Source of the DNA: Actinobacteria bacterium UBA3120
GTDB lineage: Bacteria; Actinomycetota; Actinomycetes; S36-B12
NCBI GenBank assembly: GCA_002365735.1
Contig: DEZY01000107.1
Span: 834-11,936, forward strand
Reading direction: 5' to 3'
DNA length: 11,103 nucleotides
Under the pieces are notes generated by a model. The model was not told the DNA's origin. It made no database searches and saw nothing but the letters and a program-made list of their open reading frames with translations. A program made the position numbers and the translations under genes. The number at the start of each line of letters is the position of its first letter. Positions within the stretch are counted from its first letter, which is position 1. This document shows, piece by piece, positions 6,701-11,103 of the stretch.

Positions 6701-7542
6701 TCCCGACCGGCCAGGATCGACAGGAGGCGCAAGATCTCGAGGTACAGCCACACCAAGGTAACCAGCAGACCGAAGGACAATCTCCACGATTCGCGCTCCG
6801 GCAAGCCCATGTTGATTCCCTGCTTAATCGCGTCGAAGTCCAGCATCAACATGAACGAGGCAAGGAGTACACCGGCAGCGCACAGGAGCAGACCCCAGAA
6901 ACCCACTCCGTAGAATCCCCAGCCACCCCCCACGCCGAATAGGGCACCCACCAGGGATGCCATCGCAATCAGGAAATAGCTGATCATGGCTGCCATGAAA
7001 ATTCTCTTGAACTTGCCGTTGACCTTCACAATTCCAGTCCCGTACAGGAACAGCATTACTCCAAATGCGGTGAGGGTTCCAATAATTGCTTGGCTGACCA
7101 ATCCTTCGTAATTCTGGGCGAGCGCCATCTGGTCATACGACCAGCTGATTGCTCCCAGCAGAAGTCCGGCAAATGTCGCGTACAGAACAACCAGGATCGG
7201 TGACACTTCCTTTTTGAAAGCGTTTGTGAGTCCAAACACCAAGGCACCGATCAGTCCAATCCAGAGAACGATTGGGGCACTGGGAACGATCGCCCAACCC
7301 ACAAAAGCCATGATGACCGTAATGATGAACAGAATCGTGCTCTTTACAACTACGTCTGCAAAAGTCAGGCGGGCTCCACCACCCGCGGTGATGCTTTCAA
7401 ACTGCGACTGGGTACCGGCTGATCCACCCGCTGCTTGCGTGTAGGCAGACTGCCCTTCCGCGTATGCGAAGCCGTCGCCCTTAGCGGGGGCTTCGTAGCG
7501 CTTGAGGATTGGGTTTGCGGTCTGTGAGAATCGTGATGACAT
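6697..7542 (-). CDS. Bax inhibitor-1/YccA family membrane protein
   Basis: A 281-residue polytopic inner membrane protein of the BI-1/TMBIM family. After a polar, Gln/Ser/Gly-rich N-terminus of about 65 residues come about seven hydrophobic helices, starting near residue 68, with short loops, the usual family layout. Characteristic stretches include FGLTNAFKKEVSPILV, the GTGIVKVNGKFKR loop, and a C-terminal block with DFDAIKQGI (acidic residues in the last third) and YLEILRLL. Bacterial members are linked to membrane protein quality control (E. coli YccA with FtsH) or act as pH-sensitive calcium leak channels (B. subtilis YetJ); which applies here is unknown. The start is ATG, without a Shine-Dalgarno but with TATCTT at -12 to -7. 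The stop interlocks with the 94-aa ORF. Confidence 0.9.
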   Translation of the reverse strand: MSSRFSQTANPILKRYEAPAKGDGFAYAEGQSAYTQAAGGSAGTQSQFESITAGGGARLTFADVVVKSTILFIITVIMAFVGWAIVPSAPIVLWIGLIGALVFGLTNAFKKEVSPILVVLYATFAGLLLGAISWSYDQMALAQNYEGLVSQAIIGTLTAFGVMLFLYGTGIVKVNGKFKRIFMAAMISYFLIAMASLVGALFGVGGGWGFYGVGFWGLLLCAAGVLLASFMLMLDFDAIKQGINMGLPERESWRLSFGLLVTLVWLYLEILRLLSILAGRD

Positions 7543-7548
7543 GGCTAT

Positions 7549-7577
7549 AAGATAACAAACTATTTCGAAACCGCCAA
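7549..7577 (-). promoter_or_regulatory. Promoter of the Bax inhibitor gene, leaderless
   Basis: On the minus strand TTGGCG (7577-7572, 4 of 6 to TTGACA) is followed after 17 bp by TATCTT (7554-7549), placed exactly at -12 to -7 from the ATG. This is the clearest of the five leaderless-type promoters. The spacer contains the perfect palindrome TTTCGAAA (7563-7570), which may be chance. Confidence 0.55.
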
Positions 7578-7602
7578 CACTCGCTTAGCCCACGAGAATG
7601 GG

Positions 7603-7676
7603 TGTCCCCGGTGGGATTTGAACCCACACTGTGCCGGGTTTAAGCCGGGTGTCTCTACCGATTGGACTACGGGGAC
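7603..7676 (-). tRNA. tRNA with UAA anticodon, short variable arm
   Basis: The minus strand folds as a cloverleaf. The acceptor is GTCCCCG/CGGGGAC (7 bp). The D-arm is GTC-CAATCGGTAGA-GAC, with GG in the loop. The anticodon arm has stem CCGG/CCGG with a C-C mismatch at the 27-43 position and loop CTTAAAC, giving U33, anticodon UAA and A37. The T-arm is GTGGG-TTCAAAT-CCCAC and the discriminator is A. CCA is not encoded (ACCC follows). UAA should read the leucine codon UUA. However, the variable region is only ACAGT (5 nt), whereas bacterial tRNA-Leu is class II with a long extra arm. The 3-bp, 11-nt-loop D-arm is leucine-like, while the TAGTCCAATCGGTAGAG stretch also recalls tRNA-Trp. No strong promoter is visible; it may be processed from the glucoside operon transcript. 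The charged amino acid is uncertain. Confidence 0.85.
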
Positions 7677-7694
7677 GAGAAGGTCGCCCTTCTC
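7677..7694 (-). other. GNRA-capped hairpin abutting the tRNA 5' end
   Basis: In the minus-strand transcript GAGAAGG and CCTTCTC form a perfect 7-bp stem closed by GCGA, a GNRA-type tetraloop. The 3' strand ends at the base next to tRNA nucleotide 1, and an eighth pair could form with that nucleotide. It begins 10 nt after the beta-glucosidase stop. It may be a terminator, a processing element or a 3'-end stabiliser; no U-tract follows, which argues against simple intrinsic termination. Confidence 0.45.
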
Positions 7695-7704
7695 GGGCGT
7701 CACT

Positions 7705-9063
7705 CTATCTACTGGCAAGTAGCCCCCGGTACCAACGAGCACTCTGTTTTGGGGTTCGCTCGCCGGTCTCCGGATCCACTCTGATCATGCCGAATTTTTT
7801 GGTCCAGCCTGATGCCCATTCCAGGTTGTCCATCAAGCTCCAGGCGAAGTAGCCTCGAACGTCAAATCCGTGGCTGCGCGCCGAAATCGCCTGTTCAATA
7901 TGGGATTTTAGGTAATCAATTCGGCGCGGGTCTTCTAGCCCGTCCGGCAAAGCCATCCCGTTCTCACAGACCCACTGAGGAATACCCGGTAACGCCTCGT
8001 TGATTTGTTGAAGTGCTAGCAATAGTCCTTCGGGGACTACTTCCCAACCCATATCGGTTAGTTCACCTCGGGGGGCAAAACTTACTTGTGGGCAGGCGGG
8101 AAACATCGCCGTGTCCTGCCCAATTGATCGGATCGTGCTCGCGCCCGGAGCCGCAATTCGGTTCACCGTGTAGTAATTCTCCCCCACCCAATCAATCGCG
8201 GTGGCGAGAACGGCATTGTCTTGCTCTCGAACAAATTCCCAGTCGGTGAGTTCCTTGCACGATTCACGGGTTTTTGTGCTGACGCCTTTACCCGCAAGCA
8301 GGTCCAAGAAGATCCGGTTCTGCATTCCATCAATATGTTCTGTCTCTGATTCCATCTCCGGTGACTGCGCCAAACAAGGAATGATGTTCAGAACGATTCC
8401 AATGTTCGTAGCACCCACTTCACGCATGGCATTCACGGCAAGCCCGTGGCCCAGGATTAAGTTGTAGGCCGCTTCAAGTGAAACAGCCGGTTCGGTTCGA
8501 CCAGGTGCGAAATAGCCAGCGCAGTATCCCAGAAATGCTGAGCACCATGGCTCATTCAATGTGGCCCACTGCCCGATTCGGCCTTCGAAGTGGGCCGCCA
8601 TCAATCGCGCGTAGTTGGCAAATTTGTAGGCGGTATCACGGTTTTCCCAACCACCTTGGTGTTCAATTTCGGCGGGTGTGTCCCAATGGAACAGGGTTGC
8701 AACAGGTGTGATGTTCCGCTCAATAAGCCCTTCAACAAGTCGATCGTAGAAGTCCAAACCTTCTGAAGAAAGTTCACCCGAACCGGTCGGCAAGATACGC
8801 GGCCAGCTGATGGAAAAACGGTAGGTGTCAACACCCAACCAAGTTAATAAATCAAGATCTTCTTCCAGTCGATTGACGTGATCGCAAGCCGGTTCACCCG
8901 TGGACCCATCAATGACCTTCCCGGGAATGGCTGCGAATTCATCCCAGTTAGCCGCACCGCGGCCATCAACATCACCTTCAATTTGCCATGATGACGTTGC
9001 AACTCCAAGTTCAAAATCTGCAGGAACAATAAGGCCGTCAAATTTACGCACATGTGGGCTCAC
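7705..9063 (-). CDS. GH1 beta-glucosidase
   Basis: A 452-residue glycoside hydrolase family 1 enzyme with no signal peptide, so it acts in the cytoplasm on imported glucosides and releases glucose by a retaining mechanism. The N-terminal GH1 signature is FELGVATSSWQIEG (17-30). The acid/base is E171 in TLNEPW and the nucleophile E367 in VCENG (commonly TENG). The substrate-binding FAWSLMDNLEWASG (about 406-419) and the 450-residue length are standard. It starts nine bases after the second permease gene and closes the operon, matching bglC after cebG in Streptomyces. The start is GTG; AAGGG lies 13 bases upstream, and GTG at 9051 (codon 5) is a possible alternative. Leucine codons 72, 73 and 202 are TTA, read by the anticodon of the adjacent tRNA. 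6-phospho-substrates are unlikely because uptake here is by ABC transporter. Confidence 0.95.
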   Translation of the reverse strand: MSPHVRKFDGLIVPADFELGVATSSWQIEGDVDGRGAANWDEFAAIPGKVIDGSTGEPACDHVNRLEEDLDLLTWLGVDTYRFSISWPRILPTGSGELSSEGLDFYDRLVEGLIERNITPVATLFHWDTPAEIEHQGGWENRDTAYKFANYARLMAAHFEGRIGQWATLNEPWCSAFLGYCAGYFAPGRTEPAVSLEAAYNLILGHGLAVNAMREVGATNIGIVLNIIPCLAQSPEMESETEHIDGMQNRIFLDLLAGKGVSTKTRESCKELTDWEFVREQDNAVLATAIDWVGENYYTVNRIAAPGASTIRSIGQDTAMFPACPQVSFAPRGELTDMGWEVVPEGLLLALQQINEALPGIPQWVCENGMALPDGLEDPRRIDYLKSHIEQAISARSHGFDVRGYFAWSLMDNLEWASGWTKKFGMIRVDPETGERTPKQSARWYRGLLASR

Positions 9064-9072
9064 TTAAGGTAA

Positions 9073-10062
9073 CTAACCCTTCACCGAACCGGCCAACAGG
9101 CCGCGGACAAAGAATCGCTGTAGCGAGAAGAACACGATGAGTGGCACGATAATTGCTATGAACGCCCCCGCGGTAATGAGGTGAATTTGAGCTCCGTAGG
9201 AACCCTTAATCGCTGCCAAATAACTGGTGATGGGGGCAACGTCAGGTGTACCTCCAGCGAATGTAATGGCAACAAGTAGGTCGTTCCAGACCCACAGAAA
9301 CTGGAAGATTGCAAACGAGGCAATTGCAGGCACTGAAAGGGGCAACACAATTTTCCGAAAGATCAAAAAGTGCCCGGCACCGTCGACTCGGGCAGCTTCC
9401 ATCAGGTCTCTTGGCAATTGCGCCATGAAGTTGTGAAGCAAGAAAATGGCTAGCGGCAGTGCGAACATGGTGTGGGCGATCCACAGCGGAATGTACGTTC
9501 CGGCAAGCAGAGATTGCTGCGATCCCTCCTTATTCAGATCCGGGAAAATCGGGATATCACCAATACTCCAGCCCAGATTAAACATTTGGAGTAGGGGCAA
9601 AAGCGCCATTTGTAGGGGGACTACTTGCAAGGCGAAGATCCCAAAAAAGATCCACGTTGAACCTTTGAACGGAACCCACGCGATCGCATAGGCGGCCATG
9701 CTGGCCAAAATCAAGGGGAAAATTGCTGCCGGAATCGCTATCGCAAATGAGTTGAAGAAATACGGCATGATGCCGGATCCCATTGTGGTTCCACCTGTGA
9801 TTACCTCGCCGTAGTTGCTGAAGGTGACCGCTGGATTTCTAAAGAACGTCCACCAGCCTGAGTTCTGGGCGTCAGAGGCCGGTCGAAAACTAGTAACGAG
9901 TAATCCAACAGTTGGTATCGTCCAAATAACGGTGATAATTACTACTGCTAGCACCGCCCACGGACTGCTGAGCTTGCGCCGCGCGGCTTCTTTGATGCTG
10001 GGTTTCTCTTCGTTTAAGTCTGGCCCAGGTAGCACGACAAATTCGGATGCTTCAACGCTCAT
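9073..10062 (-). CDS. ABC sugar permease, MalG/AglG/CebG type
   Basis: A 329-residue inner membrane subunit of a CUT1 carbohydrate importer. A polar N-terminus of about 33 residues precedes TM1 (about 35-57) and five more helices. The EAA loop that docks onto the ATPase is E222-A-A-R-V-D-G-A, ending near IVLP at 241. The segment PTVGLLVTSFRP followed by SGWW resembles AglG-type alpha-glucoside permeases, while operon order and the GH1 partner resemble CebG of cellobiose transporters, so the sugar may be an alpha- or beta-linked glucoside. The ATG overlaps the stop of the first permease as ATGA, with AAAGGA 12 bases upstream, so translational coupling is likely. No ATPase gene is in view; actinobacteria often use one shared MsiK-like ATPase. 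Confidence 0.93.
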   Translation of the reverse strand: MSVEASEFVVLPGPDLNEEKPSIKEAARRKLSSPWAVLAVVIITVIWTIPTVGLLVTSFRPASDAQNSGWWTFFRNPAVTFSNYGEVITGGTTMGSGIMPYFFNSFAIAIPAAIFPLILASMAAYAIAWVPFKGSTWIFFGIFALQVVPLQMALLPLLQMFNLGWSIGDIPIFPDLNKEGSQQSLLAGTYIPLWIAHTMFALPLAIFLLHNFMAQLPRDLMEAARVDGAGHFLIFRKIVLPLSVPAIASFAIFQFLWVWNDLLVAITFAGGTPDVAPITSYLAAIKGSYGAQIHLITAGAFIAIIVPLIVFFSLQRFFVRGLLAGSVKG

Positions 10063-11033
10063 CGGATTGCCCGTTCCTTTCGAAGCTGAATTATGTTGTA
10101 AATGATTAGCGGAATCACACCGATAAAGAGAACTACGGCGAGCGCGTTTCCATGGCCTTGGTTGAACTGCACGAACGACTGCGCGTACATTTCATTAGCT
10201 ACAACTTGAGTTCCGAAATTTCCGTTGGTCATTGTTCGTACGATGTCAAAGATCTTTAGGACCGCGATCATGATTGTTGTGAGGACAACAATCAACGTGG
10301 CACGAATCATGGGAATGGTCACGCGGCTGAAGAGTTTCCAACCAACAGCGCCGTCCAACTCTGCGGCCTCAACAACATCAGTGGGAATATTCTTGATCGC
10401 GGCTGAAAGAACCACCATGGCAAATCCAACTTGAATCCAAATCATGATGATCATGAGGAGGTAGTTGTTAAATGGTTGCCACAGAATCCAGTTGGGTGGG
10501 TCCTCGACTCCGAACCACATGGCAACTTGGCTGAAAAGTCCGACCTGTTCACTCGTGGGGGGGCGATATTCGTACATCAGTCCCCAGATAATGCTTGCCC
10601 CGACAAATGAAATCGCCATAGGCATAAAAATTAAACTCTTTGCTACGGACTCACGCTTCATGCGATCTAGTAGCAAAGCCAATGTCAGGCCAAGTCCGGT
10701 GGAAGCAAGGGGTGCGATCACAATCCACAGAATCGTGTTGGTCAGCGTTCCCCATTGGGTTTCAAAGATCCAAGCGTAGTTATCAAAAGCGATAAATTCC
10801 TCTTGACCGGCGTCGAGGAAACTGCCATAGATTGTTCGACCAGCAGGAACGATCAAACCCATGGTTACCAAGATCGCTGCGGGACCAAGGAAAACGGCAA
10901 TAGCAACCGGGCCTTGGAGCTTGCCGCGAATCCGGCCGCCAATTAGGAAAAGGATGAGCAGAAAAGCCAGGAAGAACGCAATTGCTGCCACAGCACTACC
11001 TAGTTTGGGTAGTCCGTCGAGTAGTTCTTCCAC
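10059..11033 (-). CDS. ABC sugar permease, MalF/AglF/CebF type
   Basis: A 324-residue inner membrane permease and partner of the next gene. The EAA loop is E222-A-A-E-L-D-G-A with IP at the end, at almost the same residue number as in its partner. Hydrophobic segments start at about residue 13, then about 42, then from about 97 onward; the first appears to be an extra N-terminal helix relative to the usual six-helix CUT1 permease, as in other AglF/MalF-like proteins. There is no large periplasmic insertion of the E. coli MalF kind. The start GTG 11033 has AAAGGG 6 bases upstream; an out-of-frame ATG lies 4 bases before it. The stop overlaps the next gene (ATGA). The solute-binding protein gene is expected just upstream, outside the window. 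Codon 134 is TTA. Confidence 0.92.
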   Translation of the reverse strand: MEELLDGLPKLGSAVAAIAFFLAFLLILFLIGGRIRGKLQGPVAIAVFLGPAAILVTMGLIVPAGRTIYGSFLDAGQEEFIAFDNYAWIFETQWGTLTNTILWIVIAPLASTGLGLTLALLLDRMKRESVAKSLIFMPMAISFVGASIIWGLMYEYRPPTSEQVGLFSQVAMWFGVEDPPNWILWQPFNNYLLMIIMIWIQVGFAMVVLSAAIKNIPTDVVEAAELDGAVGWKLFSRVTIPMIRATLIVVLTTIMIAVLKIFDIVRTMTNGNFGTQVVANEMYAQSFVQFNQGHGNALAVVLFIGVIPLIIYNIIQLRKERAIR

Positions 11034-11039
11034 TCATTT

Positions 11040-11046
11040 CCCTTTC
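11040..11046 (-). promoter_or_regulatory. Ribosome binding site of the MalF-type permease
   Basis: GAAAGGG on the minus strand lies 6 bases before the GTG at 11033. It decides this start against the nearby ATG (11037-11035), which is in another frame. Confidence 0.6.
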
Positions 11047-11073
11047 GCCGCGGTGGCCTAGGTGGCTCAAAAA

Positions 11074-11103
11074 CTACTTCGAGTCTTTCAGAAAATGAAA
11101 CTG
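11074..11103 (-). CDS. Possible 3' end of the upstream gene (partial)
   Basis: Reading the minus strand from the window edge gives nine codons (QFHFLKDSK) and then TAG at 11076-11074, 40 bases before the permease start. In CUT1 operons this place is normally held by the solute-binding protein gene, and a basic or charged tail would suit one. Nine codons are too few to identify a protein, and another frame stays open as well, so this is a placement guess. Confidence 0.25.
   Translation of the reverse strand, partial: QFHFLKDSK

Noticed and set aside
7589..7602. CCCA/TGGG hairpin just after the tRNA as a terminator
   Set aside because: The stem is only 4 bp with a 6-nt loop, no T-tract follows, and it touches the tRNA 3' end, so it is not reliable.
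7603..7676. tRNA as a phage or island attachment site
   Set aside because: No integrase and no repeat of the tRNA 3' end was seen in the window; neighbours look like core or ordinary accessory genes.
11052..11066. GGTGGC-CTA-GGTGGC direct repeat before the permease gene
   Set aside because: It is a short GC-rich repeat with no further copies nearby; likely chance.
1..11103. CRISPR array, insertion sequence, toxin-antitoxin, prophage or biosynthetic cluster
   Set aside because: No repeat-spacer pattern, no transposase or phage protein, and every long frame is assigned to a metabolic, transport or repair family apart from the 94-aa ORF.

Overview
The window looks like a chromosomal segment from an actinobacterium of intermediate GC, probably a small-genome or free-living lineage. 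This is inferred from protein style (a mycobacterial-type cystathionine beta-synthase with a CBS pair, the N-terminal sequence of MsrA, AglG/CebG-like permeases), frequent GTG starts and what look like leaderless promoters. No database search was possible. Nothing marks it as mobile: there is no transposase, integrase, phage gene or CRISPR array.

Layout. Positions 1-3047 (+) hold the tail of an unidentified ORF, a 12-helix MFS transporter and a membrane-anchored sulfatase, probably one operon. Positions 3073-6311 form a sulfur amino acid block: metB (-), msrA (+) and cbs (-). Cbs and MetB together could run transsulfuration between homocysteine/serine, cystathionine and cysteine, and MsrA repairs oxidised methionine. 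Positions 6416-6700 (+) encode a 94-residue protein of unknown function. Positions 6697-7542 (-) encode a Bax inhibitor-1 family membrane protein. An odd tRNA gene with anticodon UAA lies at 7603-7676 (-). Positions 7705-11103 (-) hold a glucoside uptake operon: a possible end of an upstream gene, two CUT1-type ABC permeases that overlap by ATGA, and a GH1 beta-glucosidase. Its order matches the actinobacterial cebE-cebF-cebG-bglC arrangement. No ATPase gene is present.

Three things stand out. First, the tRNA has an anticodon for the leucine codon UUA but a 5-nt variable region instead of the long arm normal for bacterial tRNA-Leu, and a hairpin with a GNRA-type loop abuts its 5' end. Second, all five separately promoted central genes (metB, msrA, cbs, the 94-aa ORF, the Bax inhibitor gene) have a TAnnnT hexamer at exactly -12 to -7 from the start codon, the spacing expected of leaderless mRNAs; the operon genes at both edges mostly show Shine-Dalgarno-like sequences instead. 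Third, two convergent gene pairs overlap by 4 nt through the same TTAG, so their stop codons interlock and no terminator can fit between them.

I see no clear new multi-gene system. The tRNA and its abutting hairpin are the best candidates for something not well described.
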